NCBI GenBank assembly: GCA_030248135.1
Contig: JASANC010001491.1
Location: 21,693 to 85,692 of the forward strand
DNA length: 64,000 nt
From: Theristus sp. LFF4_11
Lineage: Eukaryota > Nematoda > Chromadorea > Monhysterida > Xyalidae
Direction: 5' to 3'
Notes under the pieces: generated by a model
Seen by the model: only the letters and a program-made list of their open reading frames with translations
Databases searched by the model: none
Told to the model about the DNA's origin: nothing
Position numbers and translations under genes: made by a program
Shown: piece by piece, positions 1 to 12,100 of the stretch
Layout of the letters: each line of letters begins with the position of its first letter
Position numbering within the stretch: position 1 is the stretch's first letter

Positions 1-3000
1 CTGCCACTTTATTCACTTCTCGTCTGGAATGCAGACATGTCTTATATGTTTTCTATTGTGTCCTGCAAGAATTGCTTTTGTTAAAGTTGGTTTCTTTGAC
101 AGAAAATTGCGTTCAATATCCGCTTATTAAGCATAAAAGTGTGATGTCTTTGTGTCGCATGGACTTTCTAAGCGAACTGATTTCTGAGTCGACAGGAGAT
201 ACATGTAACAAAACTTTTTTTGTTTTTTTACGTTAAAAAATCACGTTTTTATGACCTGATTTGCGTTTGCACAGACAGCAGCACAATTGAAGTCAAGTGA
301 CAAGAAAGCGTGATAGAAGAAAATCAACGGAAATATTATCTGAAACCACTCATCATTATATTGATTGATCTTGAAAAACACATGCATGCGAAAATAAGAA
401 AAAATCTCCGAAAACTTCCGTAAAACAGTGCATGTCAAGTGCCTGACGAAGAACAAAAAAAGTGCCTTACATCAGGTCTCTATTATTTTTTCCGTTTCAC
501 AACGGAATTCATTTTGATAAAGACCGGTTATTGTGTAGATGCACGCGACAATGCGGTAAACGAGAAAAAACGGGTTTGATAGGTCAATCTTGCAAAGCGT
601 CATGAAACTATTCAATTATTAGTTCGGAAAAGACGGAAGTGCGTTGTTTCGGGTGGTAGTTTGTCATTTTTTATTGGTGAATACGAACGTCAAAGTTCGA
701 ATACGGAAATGCTCTTAACGGTTGTACGATTAATCTCTGTTGTAAAACAGACCATTGTTTCAAGTTCCAAAAACACGTGCGTCTATCAGTTCATGATGAA
801 CATTTCTTCTTTGATTGCTTTGCATTATATCCTTAGTTTTTCTCTGATTCTGATAAAACCACAATCTTGGGTAATATTGTTTTTGTTATTGAAACTTTTT
901 GGTTGAAACGGTTGAACTAATTAATTTTTCAAAACAACATAAATTCACTTTCTGATTGGCTATCTCTCAAATCGCTTCACCCCCGCACTAAAGGATTACT
1001 AGTAGTAGCCAATCATACGAACGTTACATTAATTGTGCACATTTTTTGCGTCGTTTTATGCAACTCAGATATCATCATTTTTTTACATTCTGCCACTGAA
1101 TGTGTGTGTGCAAACGTAGAAAGGAAAACTATCAGATAGTTTCAATCTGTATGTGGCAATTCAAAACAGCCTAAGTGACTTGGCCCTATTCAGGGAACTC
1201 GGATCACCTTTGTCAATTTTGAATTCCCGCGTCTTGCATGAAACTGTTTACGCGCGCATTGAGTCTCGTGACCAAAATAAAAGATTCAGATTTACTTTGA
1301 GTTTACGTTCACCACCGCATGCCGTCTCCCGTGTCGCTATTTGTAAAGCCAAAGGAAACACAGTCAGCCGCATATAATAAGGCTTCTTTCATGCTAGCAT
1401 TCGAGCTAAACGCAATTAGCTGCTGTTTTAACGTGTAGCTTTAATGTTTGAAAGTTATACATGCAAGGGTATATCTCTTTCCCATTGATAACCGTGTGTT
1501 TTTATGAAAATTTTCAGGGAAAAAGTGTGAAATTTCACAATGGAGTGAAACAAAAAAACGTCACCAAGTGCAGTTCTATCATTGCTCACATCTGTTCAAA
1601 CAAAGCTTTGACATTATGCTTTCACTTCGGTTAACTGCTTCCTATATCTATGGGGTCCCACTCCCGGAATAGGAAATACGAATATTGCAATAAAAAATAT
1701 TTTAATGCAACTCTCCATTGACTTCCATTTCATGAAACTGTGATGCATTGTGGAATAAAAATTCAGTCGGTCTGGTCCTTTTTGTCAAAATTTTCCACGT
1801 CTGCAGCTTTTTATTCTGCGGATTTTGAAATTCGAATTAATGTTTTCACAACTTTTTAACGCAAAAACACATTCATGTTGAAATGTTTTTTCAACTGAAT
1901 TATGAATGCCAGTTGTTGAAAGTTGAGCTTTTTATTGTCCAAAATTACCGGTTAACCAAAAAAAGAAAACAAGCTTTTAGTATTTATGGAGTCCCATATC
2001 ACATCGCCTTTCTGTTTGGGTGCATAGAGTGTTCTCTTGTAGCTTAGTAACCGCGTTTGAATCTGTTCTTTGGTGTTTTGATAGGTTCATTCACGCGGTA
2101 ATCTTTCGCATGTGTAATGTTTCAGTGAAGCTTTCAAAAACTGCTGATTATATTTCGTCACTTCACAATCTTTCGTCACAACAATTCAACGGTACAAATC
2201 ATACCGTTCAGCCACAGCCCTACGCTAACCAAAGCTTTTGCCTGTTCTTCAAGCCACAAAACAGCCTAGCAATTGTCCAATTAAACTTTTCAAAACGTTC
2301 GCTGTTTCACATTGGAGTGTTGGTTTTTATACATGTTAGCTAAACATTTTTTATGCACAGGTTTGACGTTTATAAATCATTTTCCCCAAAATTTCACAAA
2401 AACATTTGATCGTTTACAAAAAAACGTTACTTTTCACCACTAGGTATTTTGTTTAGTGTTTAGCCGATAACATGTTGAAAAGCCAAAAAACCCTTTGTAC
2501 ATTTACACTGTGCTCCAAAATACCTTTGGTACTGAAATAAAAAAAGTTTATACAACAAAACACCCATACACTGCCGAAAGCGTTTCTCCATCCACGCCGT
2601 ACTTGGATGAGTAAGCTGATACTGTCATGATTTCATTGTATAAACGGCCATGTAGTTTTGCGCGAATTTTTAGTTTCATTCGGTTATTGAATACGTTTTG
2701 GCACAATAAATCAAGTTTTTGGTAATAGCTTGTACATGTTTTCATGTTGTATCCTATGAATTTGCCGTTTTCTTTTCGCTGATTTATCCGCTGTTCCAGC
2801 AATTCCAAAGAGCCCATACGTCGTGTCGTGATGTTTTATGTCCGTCTAGTGCTTGGCGCAGCATCTTCATTGTTACTTTTAATAGCGTCAGCACTGCAAA
2901 ATGTTAACTGAAGAAAGTTAACCAAACCAAACCTGCACGTTGAAGCTTGCTTTGTCTGCTGTTCCGGAATGACGCTTTGTTGATGAATTACGCAAGAAAA

Positions 3001-3133
3001 AAATCGGTATGGAAGGCCGATTATTGCGACGACAGCCATGCGTCGAATCAATAATGTTATTGTGTCGAAAACAAATCTGAACTAAACTAACTGAAACTTA
3101 TCCGTGGAAAACAGGACACCGCTATATTTTAAA
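1..3133. other. 5' stretch without a recognised gene
   Basis: Reading all six frames I find only short open frames with no domain, signal peptide or plausible splice chain. AT-rich sequence dominates. The one recognisable item is a dispersed repeat fragment near 1148-1300 that matches sequence near 61 kb. The last few hundred bases must include the promoter of the mucin gene, but I see no clear core promoter motif. Confidence 0.5.
1148..1300 (+). repeat. dispersed repeat, copy 1 (partner at 61031-61192)
   Basis: The segment shares long imperfect blocks with 61031-61192, including the run AATTTTGAATTCCCGCGTC, a block around GACTCGGATCAC and the block GCGCGCATTGAGTCT. Both copies keep the same order and orientation. 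I see no coding capacity. It is probably a fragment of a transposon family whose ends I cannot fix from two copies. Confidence 0.6.
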
Positions 3134-6100
3134 ATGCGTTCGCGGCTTGGTGTGACTATTTTTCTTACGGCTGGTGAGTACGCAAAGTCGTTTTTTTGTT
3201 ATCGATATTTTGTACTTGATATTCAAAACTTTCGGAACATCTATTTGCGCAACAACTTTTTGTATATAGCAACGTATTTTATGATATGTTCATTCATGTG
3301 AGCAAAAGTACTTGCGTTTTCGAACGATACCAGGTTACACGAAACTTCAAGCTGCAACTTCAATGACAGACAAGGTGTGTCACCATGGTAACATTTGTTG
3401 CGGATAATTTCGAAAGCCGCTGCGCCTCCTGGATCATTGAGTAGAAACCGCAAAGGTGCACGCACAAGCAATATGAAAATATGTAAAGCTTGCTCACGTT
3501 TGGTTTGAACAATTTGTTTACTCGAAACACATATAAGCTTGGAGCTGATCTTCCTCATCTGAGAAACTTGTCATTTGTCGATTCATCATTTCTCTTTCTT
3601 TTTGGAATGTGTAAAATTGTTGACGTAAACATCGTAAAATCGTGTTTTGCAGATTGAGAAACGTTGGTTCGAACATTTGTGAGCATTGAAAACTATGGCT
3701 GTGTGGGAACCAAAAATGGCACATAACAAAGCCTGTGCGTGTGGTGTGTGTACAGCGTACAACTGTTAACAAATATACGTCATTTAGAGTAAAGTGGTAT
3801 ATACATACACAGATACATGTACATTATATTATGGTTGTAAAAATTGTATGTTTTACAAAATGGATTTTTTTAGTTTGGAAATGTAAAAGCAGAGAATGAT
3901 GTGCTTGCGTACTCATTTTCACACAACAATCTACGAGAGAAGAGAGACATATTTCGATGGCGTAAAAAGCTCGTACAATTGATGGCAGTTGTCTGAAATA
4001 AAATTGATCACCCATGTTTGTGTGTGTGACGTAGGCTACAGTTGTGCATCACCACAAAGATAACGGATTATTTTCCGTTGGCCCATTCTTCAGTCAAATT
4101 TCGGTACGTTTCATCGATAACTGCATTCACAGCACATTTTTCAAAGTACGGAAGTTGCGCAGCTGCCAACTTGTAAACTCAAAAAAGCGTCAATATGGTA
4201 CGAGAGCATGAATGAAACTGCGGAGAAGGCATATTTCCGTTGTGATTGAAAATGGGTTCATGAAGAATACAATGCAAGACGCTTTTGAATGACCGCGGGG
4301 GGTTTCAAATCACAGGCAATGAATATGCGCTGCTAACCACTGCACCCCATGCGCCACTATATAGCTAATCATATAAACCTTGCATCACATTTCAGCGCTA
4401 CTTTGCCGCGTTGCTGGAGCGGACAACATCGATGATGATCTCTCGATCGAGCACCCTCCTGCTGATGTACTGGCAATGCTGACGTCGGCAGCACCATTGG
4501 TCCGTTTGGCTTTTCAGCGGGTCGCTGTGATTGTTTTCATGTTTCAAACATGTTTTATGTGTTTTTTTTTGTTTCACTGGGCAACCAGGCATCCAGGTTG
4601 GTTTGCGTTTGCCATCAAAGCCGCAGAACTGGGAATCCAAAATAAAAAAACGTATCAATTTACATTCACACTTTCAGCTCGAAACGCCTGGTGATTCAAC
4701 AAAAGATTTTACGCAAAGCACAACATCGGGCTTAGAGCAAACTGATGACAGTGGCAACGACAACGAGATAACGACGCAGGTGACAGAATCGAAAAACGGA
4801 ACCATCGATACGAACTCAAACAACGGTAAAAAGAAATATTTAGGACTTCTTTTTTGGGAAAGAAGTTTTTGCGAGAACATAATAACCAATAAAAAAATAG
4901 GTCCACGCTTTTTAACAAATAAATTTGCCAGATCACTTTCAGAAAAAAATGCTGAAGAAAGCGTCGTGTCATCAACAGAAAATTTAGAAACTACAACCTA
5001 TTACCCAAAAACAAATCAATACCGTACCTCAATGCCAAGGGAGCCAGAAATACATCCCACCCAACAGGGCTCGACCCAACAGGCTCCGGCACTGGGGGTG
5101 ACATACAACTGGATAGAATCAACGTCATCAGACATAATCAGTCAACCAACAACTCAGTCTGACAGTATTGAAGAGTTCACAATCCATGTTACAAGCTCAG
5201 AATCGAACCCCTGGGAGGAATCCGCGTCAATCGGAAGCACCAGTCAACCAACAACTGAATCTGGCAGTATTGAAGGCTTGACATTCGGTATGACAAGTTC
5301 ACTAACAGACAGCTTGGAGGTAACAGCGTCAACAGGAAGCACCAGTCAACTGACAACTGAACCTGGCAGCACTGGCGACTTGTCATCTGGTGCGACAAGT
5401 TCAGTAACTGGCAACTGGGAGGAAGCAGCATCAACAGAAAGCACCAGTCAACCAACAACTGATTCTGGCAGCACTGACGGCTTGACATCTGATGCGACAA
5501 GTTCAGTAACAGACAAGTGGGAGGAAGCAGCGTCAACAGGAAGCACCAGTAAATCAACAACTGAACCTGGCAGCACTGACGATTTGACATCTGGTGTGAC
5601 ACGTGCAGTAACAGACAACTGGGAGGAAGCAGCGTCAACAGGAAGCACCAGTCAACCAACAACTGAACCTGGCAGCACTGACGACTTGTCATCTGGTGCG
5701 ACACGTGCAGTAACAGACAACTGGGAAGAAGCAGCGTCAACAGGAAGCATCAGTCGACTAACAACTGATTCTGGCAGCACTGACGACGTGACATCTGGTG
5801 CGACAAGTTCAGTAACAGACAACTTGGAGGAAGCAGCGTCAACAGGAAGCACCAGTCAACCAACAACTGAACCTGACAGCACTGACGATTTGACATCTGG
5901 TGCGACAAGTTCAGTAACAGACAACTGGGATGAAGCAGCATCAACAGTAAGCACCAGTCAACCAACAACTGAACCTGGCAGCACTGACGACTTATCATCT
6001 GGTGCGACACGTGCAGTAACAGACAACTGGGAGGAAGCAGCGTCAACAGGAAGCACCAGTCAACCAACAACTGAACCTGGCAGCACTGACGACTTGTCAT

Positions 6101-9100
6101 CTGGTGCGACACGTGCAGTAACAGACAACTGGGAAGAAGCAGCGTCAACAGGAAGCATCAGTCGACTAACAACTGATTCTGGCAGCACTGACGACGTGAC
6201 ATCTGGTGCAACAAGTTCAGTAACAGACAACTTGGAGGAAGCAGCGTCAACAGGAAGCACCAGTCAACCAACAACGGAACCTGGCAGCACTGACGACTTG
6301 TCATCTGGTGCGACACGTGCAGTAACAGACAACTGGGAAGAAGCAGCGTCAACAGGAAGCATCAGTCGACTAACAACTGATTCTGGCAGCACTGACGACG
6401 TGACATCTGGTGCGACAAGTTCAGTAACAGACAACTGGGAGGAAGCAGCGTCAACAGGAAGCACCAGTCGACTAACAACTGATTATGGCAGCACTACATC
6501 TGGTGCGACAAGTTCATTAACAGACAACTGGGAGGAAGCAGCATCAACAGGAAGCACCAGTAAATCAACAACTGAACCTGGCAGCACTGACGATTTGACA
6601 TCTGGTGCGACAAGTTCAGTAACAGACAACTGGGAGGAAGCAGCGTCAACAGGAAGCACCAGTCAACCAACAACTGAACCTGACAGCACTGACGATTTGA
6701 CATCTGGTGCGACAAGTTCAGTAACAGACAACTGGGAGGAAGCAGCGTCAACAGGAAGCACCAGTCGACTAACAACTGATTATGGCAGCACTACATCTGG
6801 TGCGACAAGTTCATTAACAGACAACTGGGAGGAAGCAGCATCAACAGGAAGCACCAGTCAACCAACAACTGAACCCGACAGCACTGACGATTTGACATCT
6901 GGTGCGACAAGTTCAGTAACAGACAAGTGGGAGGAAGCAGCGTCAACAGGAAGCACCAGTAAATCAACAACTGAACCTGGCAGCACTGACGATTTGACAT
7001 CTGGTGCGACACGTGCAGTAACAGACAACTGGGAGGAAGCAGCGTCAACAGGAAGCACCAGTCAACCAACAACTGAACCTGACAGCACTGACGATTTGAC
7101 ATCTGGTGCGACAAGTTCAGTAACAGACAACTGGGAGGAAGCAGCGTCAACAGGAAGCACCAGTAAATCAACAAGTGAACCTGGCAGCACTGACGATTTG
7201 ACATCTGGTGCGACACGTGCAGTAACAGACAACTGGGAGGAAGCAGCGTCAACAGGAAGCGGAAGTCAACCAACAACTGAACCTGACAGCACTGACGATT
7301 TGACATCTGGTGCGACAAGTTCAGTAACAGACAACTGGGAGGAAGCAGCGTCAACAGGAAGCAGCAGTCGACTAACAACTGATTATGGCAGCACTGACGA
7401 CGTGACATCTGGTGCGACAAGTTCATTAACAGACAACTGGGAGGAAGCAGCATCAACAGGAAGCACCAGTCAACCAACAACTGAACCTGACAGCACTGAC
7501 GATTTGACATCTGGTGCGACAAGTTCAGTAACAGACAACTGGGAGGAAGCAGCGTCAACAGGAAGCAGCAGTCGACTAACAACTGATTATGGCAGCACTG
7601 ACGACGTGACATCTGGTGCGACAAGTTCATTAACAGACAACTGGGATGAAGCAGCATCAACAGGAAGCACCAGTCAACCAACAACTGAACCTGACAGCAC
7701 TGACGATTTGACATCTGGTGCGACAAGTTCAGTAACAGACAACTGGGAGGAAGCAGCGTCAACAGGAAGCACCAGTCAACCAACAACTGAACCTGACAGC
7801 ACTGACAATTTGACATCTGGTGCGACAAGTTCAGTAACAGACAACTGGGAGAGATCAGAGTCAACAGGGACCACAAGCCAAGAAACAACGGAAACTAACG
7901 ACTACACGTTAGGTACTCATAACCAAGCATTCACACTCTGTCTGCCGATTGTTCGGGTCTTGGCTGAAGCACGGATTTTGCTTCGGAATGAATTCGCTTA
8001 CAGTTTACCATTCAAATGTTTTTTTAATTTTGCTGCATGCGCAACGTTTACTGACGATAAAGCCGCAAGAGTTCAGTTGGCTGGTTTAAAAATGGGCGCA
8101 TAAATGGAAATAGCGTTTTGTTTACCTTTTCTTTCTGCAGCGCTAAAATGGTTTTGGGTCTTCTGCAAAGCTTATTCTTTTTAGTTGACTAGAATTCAGT
8201 TCTTTTCTGTCTTTTTCAGCAACCACGTTGGCATCGACCGATTCTTCTGCTACTACAAGTTTGGAACTATTGACAACAGCAATGGAATCAACAGATAGCT
8301 CCACGAATAACTTAGTAACTGAAGAATCGACTGATCAATCATTCACCACCACAAGTGCTGATCAAACGTCAACTCGTGACCTCACTGTTGAACCAGTTAC
8401 TGCCTTGCCAACTGACATGGCCGCTGCCACGGATGTAACTGACTTATCCGATACATCCACTGGTGTGACGTCTTCAGTTACAGAAGCAACAGAGGTGACG
8501 GACGGAAGTTGGGACGCCAGCACTGAAACGAGTGAGTGTTTCACACCAGAAGAATTTTCTCCTTCTATGAATCTGGTAAAACCCTTTTAAACCAAAATTC
8601 AAACTTGTCATTTCAGCGGATTCGAGCACAACTGCCGATGGCTTGACAGTTGCTCCAAACAATTCGACGGATACAACTAGTGATGAGATGGATTCGGAGC
8701 CGACCACATTCACTGAAGCTGCTAACGGTCAGTTTTTTCTGCAGTTTGAAAGGTCGCTTGTCACTTGTTTTTGTTTCATTCGTTTGTTATTAAAACAAAA
8801 AAACTACTCAGGCACATTGACGACCGACGCAGCGGAAGAGACCGGAGTCACAGACTCCCCATCGGGCGCAACTGCTGGCTATTCCGAAACCACCGACCAT
8901 TCACAGAACTCCACTATTCCTGCTGATGACAATTCCACGTTGACCACGGAAATGCCGACGACCACTTCCACTGAAGAATTTGACAACACCACCAGTTTGT
9001 CAACGGACGATCAGATGACCACTGATGCGACTGAAACTGACTTTGATTCCAGCGCGACAACAATGGAGCCGATTGTGTCGACTACTTCATCAGCGACTGA

Positions 9101-12100
9101 TTTCGACAACAGTACTGGGGAGGTGACCGATCGACCCGCAACAGATGACTTTGACAATCGCTCAACGGACGTTACTACGGGTAATATGACGGACTTTTCC
9201 GACTATTTTACGGCGACGACCGATAGTGGACTATTCGATAGCTCAAGAACGACGATGTCCGAAAGTGACCGAACCGATAATGCAACCGAGATGGCAGAAA
9301 TGACCACGGAAGCGGTGGAAATAACAACAACGGAACTAACAGAGACGACGAATGACGTCACCGAGGGTTGGACGACTGGTTTCGATGAAACCACGAACAC
9401 AACAGAAAGTGCTACCACACACGATTCGGAAAGCTCGACTGCAACGACGATGGCTCCTAGCGAATCAACTGGCGCAACCGCGTCGTCCAGTTCCAGTTCC
9501 AGCTCCAGCACCACCAGTTCAACCAGTTCTTCGACGACGAGGACGACGACGACAACAACAACAACAACGACGTCAACAACAAGCGTTACAACGTTAGTTG
9601 TGCAATTCGGCGTTTCTGTGACGAACACAAACAAAAAATCAATGATCTCAAATGTTTTTGTTTTTAATCAATATGTTCGACTTATTTTCATTTCAATAAG
9701 GACCATCACGCTGCTGCCGGCGCCAGTGGTTGCCAACATCACGTGGTCGTTGAAAGTGAACTACACTTGGAGGGATGGTTTGAATGATCCGACGTCACTG
9801 GAGTACACGACGATGCATTCGTCGATTTTGACCACTGTTGGTGTTTCCCAGAAAACCAAAATCGCATTTCCAAAATAAAAAAAAAGAAAATATAGAGTTT
9901 TTTCAGTCTGCCAATAAACCAACCAATTATGACTGAATTTTTCCATTAGGTCGACAGCATCTTCCGAAGTATTCTTCGAGAGCAGTACGTTAGCACGTCG
10001 ATAACAAAGTTTCGGTGAGCATTCATATTATGTTTTGCGTGTTACACACGGCCGTGCGATGTTGTGGTAGACCCGTGGGTGCGGATGCCGCAACATGACG
10101 CGTGTTGTGGTTGTTGCAGCAGAGGGGGAGGGGGGATCAGTTTGTTGTAGCAGCCGAACCATATTCTGCCAGACGCATATGGTTTATTAAAGATGAGTGG
10201 GAAAAAATAGAGAAGAAAAACAACAATCGGAAATGTGTGTTCGACAGATCGGGCAGCGTGATCGTGGATGGCGTCGTGCAAGCAAAGGAGCCGGTCGACC
10301 GAGAGAAACTCGCAAACAAGTTCTACGCTGGCACGCGCAACTTGAAACGAATCGGACTGTACGAGCTGTACCACAACAGCTTGCTGATCGCAGGTGAAAC
10401 AACAGTATTTCTTGTTTTTACGGATCAAACAAAATTTAGCTAGCACTATTGCTTGCTGTTTGAGACTCGAGAGATTGGGAGTGTGAAGAAAAGAAGATCG
10501 TCAAGAACTTTTTCAACCCCGCTAACATGTCACCCCTGAAACGTTTCCACAGCAAATAACGCCGTGAACTGTGACGATGGCGACTTTTTCGACAATCGAC
10601 TCCGCGCCCAACCCTGTACATAATACGTTGCTGCTCTTTTCCTATTGAAACAGAAATACTTTGCTGGTTACCTAAAGAAACAGCCTTCTTGCCAATTGTG
10701 GAAACTTCACGCAAACATCGACACCGTAGTTACAATCGTTTCGACACACATCTCATCCACCTACGCAGGCAAAAGTCCGACGCTGATGAGTTCGCACACG
10801 TCGACGGATTCGCAGCGGGGCGCGTCACGCGGCGGCCCCAGTGGCTACGTGATCGGCATCGCGTGCGCGCTCGCGCTGCTTGCCGTCTGCGTTCTCGTCG
10901 CCGGAATCATCATGGTACTCTGGCTTTATTCAAACGTGTCCGCACTGAAATGACGTCATTTGCTTTAAAAACGCCCGTTTGTCAAAGTACAAGCACTAAA
11001 ATGTCAGTTTGGTGTGACTGATTCGACATTCACCATGTGTTTTCGGGAAGAATTCGGCTAAACGGGAAGTCTGGTTTGCTGTGAACGGCAAGAGCATGTT
11101 TGGCGGCACATGACGTCATTTCAGCGGGACACGTTTAAAAAATAGGTCATACTGTGGCTTTATTCGAACGTGTCGCACCCCGATATAGTGATGTGATTTG
11201 TTTTCAAAACGCCTGTGCGGTTAGGATACACCACAATTTGACTGAATCAACCGGACTGATAAAAGTCTGGGTTGTCCGGCATGACAGGCGCATGTTTGAC
11301 AGAGCACATGATGTCAGTTCTCTAGTGCGACAAGTTCAAATAAACAAGCTTTACGCGAATTGTAGTATGCTTTAATAAACGTGTCATATTTTTTCGCCAC
11401 ACGTGAACAAAAGCGAAATTTTAACTGAAAAAACATTGGGATCGGCTTTGATGGCGTCGACATTGATTATACCAACCAAACAAACCCGATTCCCGTTCAA
11501 TCTTTAATTCCAGTTATTTCCATTTCCGCAAAAAATGGGACAAGTTTCAAGAACCATGCTGCAGAAACAAAAACAGTTTTCTTAATATACCTAATCTGTC
11601 GCTGGCGGCTTTCTGTTTTGTTTCCTTTCTGGCTCAAATGATGCACCTTCTTTCCTGGATATAGCTTCAAAGACACGGCAATTTGCCGTCCATCCTGTTA
11701 TTGGTAAGAATGCGTGTGAACGTTGTTCAGTGCGTGTGTGTTTTCAGTGACCACTTCACTTTTTGTGTTTCGAAAATAAAAACACCAGAATAAGGAAATG
11801 CCGTTCTTCTCCTAATCACACACAGTATTTTTTCCACGGTAGCGTGTATTGTGCGATGAGTCGCGCTTCACAATAAAACATTTTTTTCGATAGAACATGT
11901 GTGCAAAAAATGGAACGAGAATAGCACCGATCTCGAAACACCAGCCAACCAAAACACAATTTTAGTTCACCCAAAAACGTTCTCGACAGCGACTGCGCGA
12001 GGAAGACTACATGTTCGACTCCGAATATCCTCAGGTAGGGCTGTTTTTTTTGTTCAAATAAATTTCCTCGTCACAACAAAACCAGCACCACTTTTTGCTT

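Noticed and set aside
6791..7888. 365-codon open frame on the minus strand across the mucin repeats, and several 66-codon frames nearby
   Set aside because: The repeat unit is a multiple of three and has no antisense stop, so the antisense frame is open automatically. The plus strand has matching splice phases and a coherent mucin.
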